26,726 bases of DNA from JAICLL01 sp035252155. Its GTDB lineage: Bacteria; Planctomycetota; Planctomycetia; Pirellulales; JAICIG01. The position numbers and the translations under genes were made by a program. Within the stretch, counting starts at the first letter, position 1; each line of letters opens with the position of its first letter. The DNA lies in contig DATFDL010000599.1 of NCBI GenBank assembly GCA_035252155.1, positions 1-26,726 of the forward strand. The letters run 5' to 3'. Shown here one piece after another: positions 10,699-18,472 of this stretch. The notes under the pieces were generated by a model, which saw only the letters and a program-made list of their open reading frames with translations, made no database searches and had not been told where the DNA came from.

Positions 10699-11847
10699 CT
10701 ATTCGTCCGCCTGGCCATCGGACGGGCCGGTGCTGGCCGCCGTCGGCCCCGCCACGACTCCCGCCGCCAACACTTTCTCGCGCAACTCGGCCACCAGCGC
10801 CGGGTTCTCTTCGAGGTACGTCCGGGCACGTTCGCGCCCCTGGCCCAACTGCACATCGCCGTAACGGAACCAGGTGCCCGTCCGAACCACCAGCTTTTGC
10901 GCCATCGCCAGGTCGAGCACGTCCCCTTCGTAGCTGATGCCCTTACTGTGCATCATATCAAATTCGGCAACCCGAAACGGGGGGGCGACCTTGTTTTTGA
11001 CCACTTTGGCCCGCACCCGCTGGCCGACCACGTCTTCGCCCTCCTTGAGCTGGCCGATCCGCCGCACGTCGATCCGGCAAGAGCTATAAAACTTTAGGGC
11101 GCGTCCGCCGGGCGTGGTTTCGGGGCTGCCGAACATGACGCCGATTTTTTCGCGGATTTGGTTGATAAAGATTACGCAGGTCTTGCTCTTGGAGATGGCG
11201 CCGGTCAATTTTCGCAGGGCCTGGCTCATCAGCCGGGCCTGCAAGCCGACGTGCGAATCACCCATTTCGCCGTCGAGCTCCTTTTGAGGCACCAGGGCGG
11301 CCACCGAGTCGACCACGATCACATCGACGGCGTTCGACTTGATGAGCATCTCGGTGATGTTCATCGCCTCTTCGCCACTGCTGGGCTGGCTGACGAGCAG
11401 GCTCTCGAGCTCGACCCCGAGCTTTTTGGCCCAACTGGGGTCGAGGGCATGCTCGGCGTCGATAAACGCGGCAATGCCACCGGCCCGTTGCGACCAGGCT
11501 ACCACGTGCAGCGCCAGAGTGGTTTTCCCGCTCGATTCCGGCCCAAAAATCTCGATAATCCGCCCCTTGGGAATTCCCCGGCCGCCCAGCGCCAGATCGA
11601 GCGACAAGCTGCCCGTCGAAAGCCCTTCAATGTGCGTTTCGGCCCCGCTGCCCAGCGGCATGATGGCCCCTTCGCCGAATTGTTTTTCGATTTGGGCCAA
11701 GGTGTTGCGAAGCTGCGGGTGCTCGTCTAACCGCAGCCCCGCGTGGTCGGGGCCGCCCGACTTATTTTCGGCGCCTTTGCTGGCAGTTTTCGGCATGGGC
11801 AGGTCTTTCTTGGCGACGCGGTGATTGGATCTGACGGCGGTGACCAT
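10699..11847 (-). CDS. recA: RecA recombinase
   Basis: RecA forms filaments on single-stranded DNA, drives strand exchange and triggers LexA self-cleavage. The 382-residue product has Walker A GPESSGKT (102-109), Walker B VIVVD (176-180), the L1/L2 segments around GEMGDSHVGLQARLMSQALRKL and REKIGVMFGSPETTPGG, and a normal C-terminal domain. I chose the ATG at 11847 because AGGA lies 7 bases upstream. The in-frame alternatives are 11925, which lies inside the promoter region, and 11796 (MPKTASKG). The N-terminus before the core is about 40 residues longer than in E. coli and basic. A promoter with an overlapping inverted repeat lies 75-115 bases upstream. Confidence 0.97.
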   Translation of the reverse strand: MVTAVRSNHRVAKKDLPMPKTASKGAENKSGGPDHAGLRLDEHPQLRNTLAQIEKQFGEGAIMPLGSGAETHIEGLSTGSLSLDLALGGRGIPKGRIIEIFGPESSGKTTLALHVVAWSQRAGGIAAFIDAEHALDPSWAKKLGVELESLLVSQPSSGEEAMNITEMLIKSNAVDVIVVDSVAALVPQKELDGEMGDSHVGLQARLMSQALRKLTGAISKSKTCVIFINQIREKIGVMFGSPETTPGGRALKFYSSCRIDVRRIGQLKEGEDVVGQRVRAKVVKNKVAPPFRVAEFDMMHSKGISYEGDVLDLAMAQKLVVRTGTWFRYGDVQLGQGRERARTYLEENPALVAELREKVLAAGVVAGPTAASTGPSDGQADE

Positions 11848-11920
11848 GGACGAATCCTTTGCATCGAGGAGGGGTGAGTCTCGCGCCTCGGCTCCGGCCG
11901 CGGCGGCGAACCAAACCGTG

Positions 11921-11937
11921 TACACCTGATTAGTGTA
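11921..11937. promoter_or_regulatory. Inverted repeat over the recA -10 box, candidate SOS operator
   Basis: TACACCTGATTAGTGTA reads as TACAC-N7-GTGTA, a perfect 5-base inverted repeat. On the minus strand its right arm is the -10 hexamer of the recA promoter, so a bound dimer would block RNA polymerase. The sequence is unlike the E. coli (CTGT-N8-ACAG) or Bacillus (CGAAC-N4-GTTCG) LexA boxes. Assignment to LexA is inference. Confidence 0.45.
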
Positions 11938-11960
11938 TCGGCGTATAGGTACTCGTGCAA
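11932..11960 (-). promoter_or_regulatory. recA promoter (sigma70-like)
   Basis: On the minus strand TTGCAC (11955-11960), a 17-base spacer and TACACT (11932-11937) make a good vegetative promoter. AT-rich DNA containing the palindrome GCAAAAATTTTGC (11971-11983) lies just upstream and could serve as an UP element or a further site. Confidence 0.6.
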
Positions 11961-12044
11961 GAGGGATTTTGCAAAAATTTTGCTTCCCGGGCGTCGTCCA
12001 TAGACCGCCTAATTTTAGCAGATGGAGCGCGGCCTTCTAGGGCC

Positions 12045-12305
12045 GTGCAAAGAGTCGTGGACATCTGGCAAAACTTCAGAGACCGCGATTACCTGCGCTG
12101 GCGACGAAAACGCCGCTTCGTGCGACTGTTGCTCACGGCCGTTACGATCGTGTTGCTCGCGCCGATCCTGGCGATTTACGAGTATTTCAAAATTCGCTCC
12201 GCACTGGGCTTCATCTTTCTGGCCGGCTGCGTTTTATTCCTTCTCGCCGTGTATCGGGCCTTGGGGCTGCTGGGCCGACCATACAGACCGCCTGATAACC
12301 ACTAA
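12045..12305 (+). CDS. Small membrane protein, unknown function
   Basis: A product of about 86 residues with a basic N-terminal part (DYLRWRRKRR) and two hydrophobic segments: FVRLLLTAVTIVLLAPILAIYEYF and ALGFIFLAGCVLFLLAVYRALGLL. High third-position GC across the hydrophobic part supports real coding. The start is uncertain. The frame is open from a GTG at 11955, but that lies inside the recA -35 box. GTG codons at 12045 or 12057 are more likely, although neither has a strong ribosome binding site. It diverges from recA and shares its upstream region. I do not recognise the family. Confidence 0.5.
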   Translation: MQRVVDIWQNFRDRDYLRWRRKRRFVRLLLTAVTIVLLAPILAIYEYFKIRSALGFIFLAGCVLFLLAVYRALGLLGRPYRPPDNH

Positions 12306-12357
12306 TTGGCGGCCGAGTAAGACAGGTGTGCGAAGTAATCGCGGTGCCCCAACAACG

Positions 12358-12386
12358 TTGACGTTACAGACGGAGTGTCTTAGGAT
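12358..12386 (+). promoter_or_regulatory. Candidate promoter of the Hsp70/TPR cluster
   Basis: TTGACG (12358-12363), a 17-base spacer and TAGGAT (12381-12386) lie 50 bases before the ATG at 12436. A near-duplicate sequence (TGTCTTAGGA and TGTTCTTAGGA) covers the -10 area and a site 20 bases downstream. Confidence 0.45.
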
Positions 12387-12435
12387 CGACGCCGTGTTCT
12401 TAGGACAAGGCTGCGATTCGACTGGGGGGACTAAC

Positions 12436-13872
12436 ATGCGGCTGCGAATTCGTTGCGGGCTTTGGACCCTATCGGTAGTGTTCGTCTTAGCGACGAGCGC
12501 AGTTGCCTTGGGCGACGGGCCGGCGGCAACTACTGAAACGGACCAGGCGGCCACCAGCGCCCAAACAAAGCAAAGTGCGCTCGAGTCGTTGTCTGGCGTC
12601 GTGGTCGATGAAGGCGGCAAGCCTATTCAAGGGGCAAAGGTTGCGTATACATGGTGGAGGAATGGTCAGAACGAAGAAATCGATACGACCAGCGACAACC
12701 AAGGGCGGTTCACACTGCCACCATCGCCGATGTTTGCGGACCGCGGGGCGTGGCCGCCAGGAGTTCTCTGGGCCGGCGCGACGGGCTACCGTCTGCGTTA
12801 TCAACGGCTCTTTGAAGAGGGAAAGCCGGCGAATGGCGACCAGCTTCGGTTGGTTTTGCCGGCGCCCGCTGATGTATCGATCACCGTCCGTGGCCCGGAT
12901 GGAAAACCGCTGCCGGGTGCGCAAGTCAGCGCCACGACGGTAAGCGTGGCCGCGGAGGCCTTGGCCGGAATCGACCTGCCGGCAGCCCTGGCCTTGATCA
13001 AGGATTTGAAAGATGACGGCGAATACGACCGGCATCATGGCAACATCGCGCGCATCCTGGCGCGGTCGAATCCCGCGGAGTCGGTGCGCGTGCTGCGGAT
13101 GGTTCGCGATCAATTCCAGCGCGACCAGCACGCCCAACGCGTCGCATATTTCGTGGCGCCGGCCGATGCGGCCCGGGCGACCGAGGCGATTGGGCTGATC
13201 GCCGATCCAGAAGTCAAAGCCGCCGCCGAAGTCCTGTCGGCGATCGCATTGAGCAATGCCGTCGTGGAACGGAATTCATTCCGTTCTCCTGCGGCTGCGA
13301 GCAAGCCGAAAGTGAAGAAAGCGAACGGAATGAATTCCGTTCTACAACTGGAGCGGGCCTACGAGGCATTGGCCCATCTCTCGTCCAGCGACGCCAGACA
13401 CGCTTGGGGTTACCATGCCGCACCGGTGTGGGCCGCATGGCTGCTGCCGGCAGTCGAGACGCTTGAGCCAGACCGGCTCGAAGAATACCTGTGGCGGGCA
13501 ATCTCGCTGCGCGTGCCGCTGCTGAAGCAAGGCCAGCGCGAGCAGACCGCGGTACTTACCCGGGCGTACCTGGCCATGTTCATCGCGCGTTACGATCGCC
13601 AATTGGCCCGCGAGTTGTATGGCGACCTGATTCCCGAGGCATCCGCCCGACTCGACGAGCAGGAGTTCGCCGGCGCCGCCAAGGGGCTATTCGCCGCGGC
13701 GGCGGTGATCGACGCTCCCTGGTGCGCCGAACAATATGAAAAACTTCCTGACCGCGCCAAGATCGCGGCCCGCGGCGGAATCGTCGAGATTCTTTCGCAA
13801 TCAGGTGAAGCCCGCTGGCGGGCCGAGTCGGAGCTATTGCGAATGTGGATGCCGTGGAACACGATCGAGTAG
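12436..13872 (+). CDS. Exported carboxypeptidase-regulatory-like protein with helical C-terminus
   Basis: A 478-residue protein, exported by a signal peptide (1-27, MRLRIRCGLWTLSVVFVLATSAVALG). Residues about 52-140 form a CarboxypepD_reg-like beta domain (SGVVVDEGGKPIQGAKVAYTWWRN and GRFTLPP). A second such domain begins at about 146 (ADVSITVRGPDGKPLPGAQVSA) but stops after about 20 residues. From about 170 the rest is alanine-rich helical repeats (VAAEALAGIDLPAALALIKDL and similar). The ATG has GGGGGGA 5 bases upstream. Residues 277-304 (VERNSFRS to NGMNSVLQ) are encoded by an inverted pair of REP palindromes and look inserted. The gene ends 11 bases before the Hsp70 gene. Function unknown. 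Confidence 0.75.
   Translation: MRLRIRCGLWTLSVVFVLATSAVALGDGPAATTETDQAATSAQTKQSALESLSGVVVDEGGKPIQGAKVAYTWWRNGQNEEIDTTSDNQGRFTLPPSPMFADRGAWPPGVLWAGATGYRLRYQRLFEEGKPANGDQLRLVLPAPADVSITVRGPDGKPLPGAQVSATTVSVAAEALAGIDLPAALALIKDLKDDGEYDRHHGNIARILARSNPAESVRVLRMVRDQFQRDQHAQRVAYFVAPADAARATEAIGLIADPEVKAAAEVLSAIALSNAVVERNSFRSPAAASKPKVKKANGMNSVLQLERAYEALAHLSSSDARHAWGYHAAPVWAAWLLPAVETLEPDRLEEYLWRAISLRVPLLKQGQREQTAVLTRAYLAMFIARYDRQLARELYGDLIPEASARLDEQEFAGAAKGLFAAAAVIDAPWCAEQYEKLPDRAKIAARGGIVEILSQSGEARWRAESELLRMWMPWNTIE
13264..13345. repeat. Inverted REP pair inside a coding sequence
   Basis: Two copies of the palindrome AACGGAATTCATTCCGTT in opposite orientation (13264-13285, head degenerated to GTGG, and 13324-13345, ending CTAC, i.e. 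an inverted GTAG head) flank 38 bases. The same arrangement with 36 bases between the units is found at 21691-21770, so the unit is a mobile pair rather than a local accident. The reading frame stays open through it. Confidence 0.8.
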
Positions 13873-13883
13873 CTTGTACGCGC

Positions 13884-15431
13884 ATGAATCCACCCGCAGT
13901 TGGCATTGATCTGGGCACCACGTTTTCGGCCATCGCGCGATTGGACGACACCGGCCGCCCGAACACCATTCCCAACGCCGAAGGCGACTTAACCACGCCC
14001 AGCGTGGTGCTGTTCGACGGCGACGATGTGGTGGTAGGCAAAGAAGCGGTGAAGGCGATGGCCACCGAAGGCGAACGCATCGCCGACTGCATGAAACGCG
14101 ACGTGGGCGCGCGGGAATATCACAAGCCGGTCGACGGCGCTAAGTACCCGCCCGAAGTCTTGCAAGCCTACGTGCTGAAAAAGCTGCGCGACGACGCGGC
14201 GCGGCAGGTCGGCCCGTTCGAGCAGGCGGTGATCACGGTGCCCGCGTACTTCGACGAGGTTCGCCGGAAATCGACTCAAGATTCGGGCTACATGGCCGGC
14301 CTGGAGGTGCTCGACATCATCAACGAGCCGACCGCGGCGGCGGTGGCCTTTGGCTTTCAACAGGGTTTTTTGAATGCCCGCGGCGAAGCGCATGCCCCGC
14401 AAAAAGTGCTCGTCTACGACCTCGGGGGCGGCACGTTCGACGTGACGCTAATGGAAATCAAGGGCACCGAGTTCACGGCGTTGGCCACCGACGGCGACGT
14501 GCAGTTGGGCGGCCGTGATTGGGACCAGCGGATTTTGGACTTTGTCGCCGACGAGTTTTTGAAGCAGCACCGGCACGACCCGCGCTTCGATCCGCGGACC
14601 GATCCGAGCACCGCCGGCGCGCTATGGCGCGAATGCGAAGACGCCAAACGGGCGCTCTCGGCCCGCAAGAAGGCTTCGGTCACCTGCCAGTTCCGGGGCG
14701 AAGCGCTGCGCGTCGAGCTCACTCGCGAGCAGTTCGAGGCCATGACCCGCGACCTGCTCGACCGCACGCAGTTCACGGTGCGGCAGGTGTTGCGCGCCGC
14801 CGAGCTCGATTGGGGCGCCGTCGATCGCGTGCTGCTGGTGGGCGGATCGTCGCGCATGCCGATGGTGGTCGATATGCTGCGGCAGCTCTCGGGCAAGGAG
14901 CCCGACGCCTCGGTCTCGCCCGACGAGGCGGTGGCCCACGGCGCGGCCTTGCAGGCCGGGCTGATCTTGGCCAAGAGCGCGGGGCGTGCGCCCGCCTTCC
15001 GCATTCGCAACGTCAACTCGCACAGCCTGGGGGTGGTGGGCACCGATCCGCGCACCAACCGCAAGCGAACGGCCGTGGTCATTCCGCGCAACACGACGCT
15101 GCCGGTGAAGGCCCGCCGCACGTTCAAGACGCAGAAAGACAATCAGGATTCGATCGTGGTGCAGATTGTCGAGGGCGAAAGCCCTTCGCCCGACGCCTGC
15201 ACGGCGATCGGCGCATGCGTGATCCGCGACATGCCGCGGAACTTGCCGGCCCGGTCGCCCGTCGATGTCGAGTTTCGCTATGCGGCCGACGGGCGGTTGA
15301 CCGTGCAAGTAGCCGTGGCGGGCGACCGCGTCGTGCAGCAAGAAATCAACCGCGAGAACAGCCTTAGCCGCGAGCAACTTGACGCCTGGCGAAAACGCAT
15401 CGTGGGGGGGGCCATGACGGAAAGGAATTAG
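13884..15431 (+). CDS. Hsp70-family protein without a helical lid
   Basis: A 515-residue Hsp70-like ATPase. The nucleotide-binding domain is complete: phosphate 1 GIDLGTTFS (7-15), NEPTAAAVAFG (148-158), phosphate 2 VYDLGGGTFDV (177-187) and VLLVGGSSRMP (317-327). The linker normally reading VLLLDVTPLSLG is FRIRNVNSHSLGVVG here. A beta-sandwich substrate domain (about 385-490) follows with a short final helix. The long alpha-helical lid and the C-terminal tail of DnaK (about 640 residues) are missing. I chose the ATG at 13884, next to the ATPase domain; a GTG at 13845 inside the upstream gene is possible. It lies 11 bases after the preceding gene and 1 base before the TPR gene, so it belongs to this cluster and not to the dnaJ-grpE set. 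It is HscC-like in size; the substrate is unknown. Confidence 0.9.
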   Translation: MNPPAVGIDLGTTFSAIARLDDTGRPNTIPNAEGDLTTPSVVLFDGDDVVVGKEAVKAMATEGERIADCMKRDVGAREYHKPVDGAKYPPEVLQAYVLKKLRDDAARQVGPFEQAVITVPAYFDEVRRKSTQDSGYMAGLEVLDIINEPTAAAVAFGFQQGFLNARGEAHAPQKVLVYDLGGGTFDVTLMEIKGTEFTALATDGDVQLGGRDWDQRILDFVADEFLKQHRHDPRFDPRTDPSTAGALWRECEDAKRALSARKKASVTCQFRGEALRVELTREQFEAMTRDLLDRTQFTVRQVLRAAELDWGAVDRVLLVGGSSRMPMVVDMLRQLSGKEPDASVSPDEAVAHGAALQAGLILAKSAGRAPAFRIRNVNSHSLGVVGTDPRTNRKRTAVVIPRNTTLPVKARRTFKTQKDNQDSIVVQIVEGESPSPDACTAIGACVIRDMPRNLPARSPVDVEFRYAADGRLTVQVAVAGDRVVQQEINRENSLSREQLDAWRKRIVGGAMTERN

Positions 15432-15432
15432 C

Positions 15433-16527
15433 ATGCGCGTGATGGTTTGCTTAGCGATCGGGTGCTGGTGCTGGACGGCGCAGGCGCAAGGGCCGGTCGA
15501 AGGGATCGTCGCCTCGCCGCACAATCCGCCGCTGCGCGTGGGCGACAAAGTGGTCGGCACGTGGACCACCATGGAATGCGTCATCGAGCGGTACCAGGGA
15601 GCTTGGGCCTGGATCCACACCGAAGACGGCAAAGAGGGATGGGTGCGGTCCGACGAGGTGGCGCCGCTGGGCAAAGCCGTCGACTTGTTTACCAAGAAGA
15701 TCGAGGCCGAGCCGCGCAACACGGGCTGGCGGCAGGCGCGGGCCATCGTCTGGCGGCGGCAAGGGGAGCTCGATCGTGCGATCGCCGACATCAGCGAGGC
15801 CATCGCGCTGGCCCCGCCCGACCTCGATCACTACTACAACACTCGCGGCAATTTCTACTTGGAAAAGAAAGATTACGACCGCGCGTTGGCCGATTATAAC
15901 GAGGCCATCCGCCGGCGGGCAGACAACGCTTACGCCTGGAACAACGCCGGCCTGGCGCGCCGCGCCAAGGGCGAATACGCCAAAGCCGTCGAGAACTTCA
16001 CGCGGGCTATCGCCCTCGATCCGGCGTATCCCAATGCCTACGAGAACCGTGCCCGCGCCTATGCCGATCAACACGATTACGATCGTGCCCTGGCCGACTA
16101 CGAGCGAGCGATCGGCATCGACCCGAAATCGATCTATGCCTATCTCGGCCGCGCGGCGCTCTGGGAGGCGAAAGGCGAATATGCCAAGGCTTTGGCCGAT
16201 TACGAGAAACCGGCGCAGCTCGATCCCGAAAACCCCGAGTCGCACAACGCCCTGGCATGGCTGCTGGCGACGTGTCGCGAAGATCAGGTGCGCGACGGCC
16301 AGCGGGCGGTGGCCGAAGCGCTAAAAGCGTGCGAGCTGGCAAATTGGAAAAACCCCAACGCGGTCGATACCCTGGCCGCGGCCTATGCGGAGGCCGGCGA
16401 TTTTGAAAACGCCGTCAAGTATGCCGAGCGGGCCCTCGATGTCGCCCCCGAAGATCAACAAGCTGGGTGCAAGGAACGGCTCGAGCTCTACCGGCAAAAA
16501 AAGCCGTACCGGCAGCCGGCGAATTGA
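15433..16527 (+). CDS. Exported SH3-like and TPR protein
   Basis: A 364-residue protein with a short signal peptide (1-19, AIGCWCWTAQAQ), an SH3-like beta domain (about 25-80, LRVGDKVVGTWTTMECVIERYQGAWAWIHTEDGKEGWVRSDEV) and about seven tetratricopeptide repeats (85-355). The clearest repeats are YYNTRGNFYLEKKDYDRALADYNEAI, AWNNAGLARRAKGEYAKAVENFTRAI and AYENRARAYADQHDYDRALADYERAI. TPRs bind peptides and Hsp70/Hsp90 tails. Its ATG is one base after the Hsp70 stop, so the two are almost certainly translated together. The signal peptide, if real, puts it outside the cytoplasm, where the Hsp70 is not expected. Confidence 0.85.
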   Translation: MRVMVCLAIGCWCWTAQAQGPVEGIVASPHNPPLRVGDKVVGTWTTMECVIERYQGAWAWIHTEDGKEGWVRSDEVAPLGKAVDLFTKKIEAEPRNTGWRQARAIVWRRQGELDRAIADISEAIALAPPDLDHYYNTRGNFYLEKKDYDRALADYNEAIRRRADNAYAWNNAGLARRAKGEYAKAVENFTRAIALDPAYPNAYENRARAYADQHDYDRALADYERAIGIDPKSIYAYLGRAALWEAKGEYAKALADYEKPAQLDPENPESHNALAWLLATCREDQVRDGQRAVAEALKACELANWKNPNAVDTLAAAYAEAGDFENAVKYAERALDVAPEDQQAGCKERLELYRQKKPYRQPAN

Positions 16528-16589
16528 CTTGTTGTCAGTCTGAAGCCGCGGCCTAACGGCTCCACTCGTCGCAGCCGACGGTGAAGAAC

Positions 16590-17723
16590 TCACTCGTGGC
16601 GCAAGGCTTCGGTGGGCGGCAGCCGCGCGGCTCGGTAAGCAGGATAGAGCCCGCCCACCAGGCCCACCACAATTGCGATCGCAAATCCCTGGGCGATGAT
16701 CGCCCCTTCGAGCCGGCCGCTCACCACACGGGCGTACAGCGGCAGCGTGCTGATGTATCGCGTGGCCGCAACCGCCGTCAGGCTGCCCAGCACCGCTCCG
16801 GCAATCGCCAGCACGAGCGACTCGCTGAGAATCATCCGCACGATGCGGCTTTTGCGCCAGCCCACCGCCCGCAGCACGCCGATCTCGTGGACGCGCTCGA
16901 AGACCGACATCACCATGGTGTTGAGCGTGCCGATGGCGCCCACGATCAGCGCCACCAGCGAGGTCAGCCAGGCCGCCGCGCGGGCCAGCCGCAGCTCGAT
17001 GGCCGTGTCGGCGTATTCGCGGCCCGACATGGCGTCGATGCCGCCCGGAAGTTTTTTAATCTCGTCACGCAGCTTTTCGATCGACTCGCGATCCTTCTGT
17101 TCGGCGGTGACCATGAAAAACGTAATGTCGCCTTCGCGGCCCATCAGCTTTTGCAGCTCTTCGAGGGCCATCACCAGCGAACCCGTCTCGAATACGTTGT
17201 AGCTTTGATAGATGCCGACGATCCGGAACGATTGGCCCTGAATGACTTCAATCTCGTCACCCACTTGCTTGTTCAAATTCTTGGCCAGCACGCTGCCGAG
17301 CATCACCGCCCGGCCGTCGCCCGGTTCGATGGCACGCCCGGCGACGACGTTCATTTGCCCTTCGCTAAAGTAGGAGCTGCCGAGCGGCCAGCCATAGACC
17401 GTGACGCCGAACAGGTCGAACTCATCGAACGAGATCACGTCGACCAGCACCGGCACCACCTGCTCGACGTTGGGCAGGCGACGGATTTTTTCGATCAGCC
17501 GCACGTCGAGGGTGCTGCTCAGCCGGGTGGCCACGCCCGCCCGAAACACCACCAGATCGGTGCCGTGCTGTTGATAAACCTTTAGCAACTCTGTTTCAAA
17601 GCCACGGGCGATACCCACCAGCATGACCACGGCCGCCACGGCCACGGCGATGCCGCTGAGCGTGAGGCCCGACCGGACCGGCCGGCGGCGGACATTCTTG
17701 AGCACGAAGCTGAAAAAGTGCAT
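16590..17723 (-). CDS. FtsX/MacB-type ABC transporter permease
   Basis: A 377-residue membrane protein with the type VII ABC permease layout: one N-terminal helix (about 18-38, LTLSGIAVAVAAVVMLVGIA), a large extracytoplasmic MacB-like domain (about 45-245) and three C-terminal helices (about 250-275, 301-321 and 342-363). The coupling-helix motif RVHEIGVLRAVGWRKSRI and the ending YPAYRAARLPPTEALRHE are characteristic. Such permeases move lipoproteins, peptides or drugs by mechanotransmission rather than true transport. The likely ATPase partner is encoded at 18469-19200 on the other strand. The start ATG is 20-62 bases from the divergent phosphopantetheinyl transferase start. Confidence 0.9.
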   Translation of the reverse strand: MHFFSFVLKNVRRRPVRSGLTLSGIAVAVAAVVMLVGIARGFETELLKVYQQHGTDLVVFRAGVATRLSSTLDVRLIEKIRRLPNVEQVVPVLVDVISFDEFDLFGVTVYGWPLGSSYFSEGQMNVVAGRAIEPGDGRAVMLGSVLAKNLNKQVGDEIEVIQGQSFRIVGIYQSYNVFETGSLVMALEELQKLMGREGDITFFMVTAEQKDRESIEKLRDEIKKLPGGIDAMSGREYADTAIELRLARAAAWLTSLVALIVGAIGTLNTMVMSVFERVHEIGVLRAVGWRKSRIVRMILSESLVLAIAGAVLGSLTAVAATRYISTLPLYARVVSGRLEGAIIAQGFAIAIVVGLVGGLYPAYRAARLPPTEALRHE

Positions 17724-17785
17724 AGACTCGCTATAGTATCAACGTGAAGGCACCCCGTCATGAGCCTGGTTCAAACGCTGACGAA

Positions 17786-18472
17786 ATGACGCCGTCGGCC
17801 GCGGTGTTCGACGTCTGGCGAGTCGGCCTGGAGCAATATGCGGAAACCGTCGAACGCCTGAAGAGCTTGCTCGCCGACGACGAGCTAACGACAGCAGCGA
17901 GGTATCACTTTCCGGTGCATCGCCGCCGTTCGGTCGTGCGGCGTGCCGCGCTGCGGACCATTTTGGCCGAATACGCTGGTGCTGGACCAGCGGAGCTACG
18001 GTTTGTCTACGGCCCGCAAGGCAAACCCGCTTTGGCCGAGACCACCGCCGCGGTCCACTTCAATGTTTCCCACTCCGGCGAGCTGGCACTGGTGGCAGTG
18101 GGCCAGCAGCCGCTGGGCGTCGATCTGGAGCAATGGCGCGAGGTGGCCGACGCCGATTTGGTGGCCCGGCGGTTTTTTACACCGAACGAGGTTGCGGCCC
18201 AACGCGCCGCCCCTGACGGCAATCAGCTTTTTCTGCGACATTGGACGCGCAAGGAAGCCGTCATCAAGGCGGTCGGCCGGGGACTCTCGATGCCGCTCAA
18301 CACCTTCGACGTCTCGGCCATTGATGCCGGGCAGATCGTGCGGATCGACGAACCCGGCGGCGAACAGCGGTGGAACGTGCACGACCTTGCCCCTGCCGAA
18401 GGCTATCTGGCGGCGCTCGCTTCCGCCGGCCCGATTGAACACGTCCGCTGGCGAGATTGGACCGCATCATGA
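17786..18472 (+). CDS. 4'-phosphopantetheinyl transferase, Sfp type
   Basis: Transfers the phosphopantetheine arm of coenzyme A to a serine of acyl or peptidyl carrier proteins. The 228-residue product has GPQGKPALAE (76-85), HFNVSHSGELALVAV (91-105), GVDLE with Asp113 and Glu115 (Mg2+ ligands by family analogy) and WTRKEAVIKAVGRGL with Glu157. The size fits the two-lobed Sfp class, which also serves secondary-metabolite synthases. I chose the ATG at 17786; a GTG at 17744 would add 14 residues. No synthase or carrier protein is seen in the window. Its stop overlaps the start of the ABC ATPase (ATGA), an odd pairing for this enzyme. Confidence 0.9.
   Translation: MTPSAAVFDVWRVGLEQYAETVERLKSLLADDELTTAARYHFPVHRRRSVVRRAALRTILAEYAGAGPAELRFVYGPQGKPALAETTAAVHFNVSHSGELALVAVGQQPLGVDLEQWREVADADLVARRFFTPNEVAAQRAAPDGNQLFLRHWTRKEAVIKAVGRGLSMPLNTFDVSAIDAGQIVRIDEPGGEQRWNVHDLAPAEGYLAALASAGPIEHVRWRDWTAS

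Noticed and set aside
14622..15803. Minus-strand frame of 393 codons opposite Hsp70 and TPR genes
   Set aside because: It overlaps two certain genes and has no motif or ribosome binding site.
16581..17585. Plus-strand frame opposite the permease
   Set aside because: His/Arg/Asp-rich shadow; the permease has full helices and family motifs.
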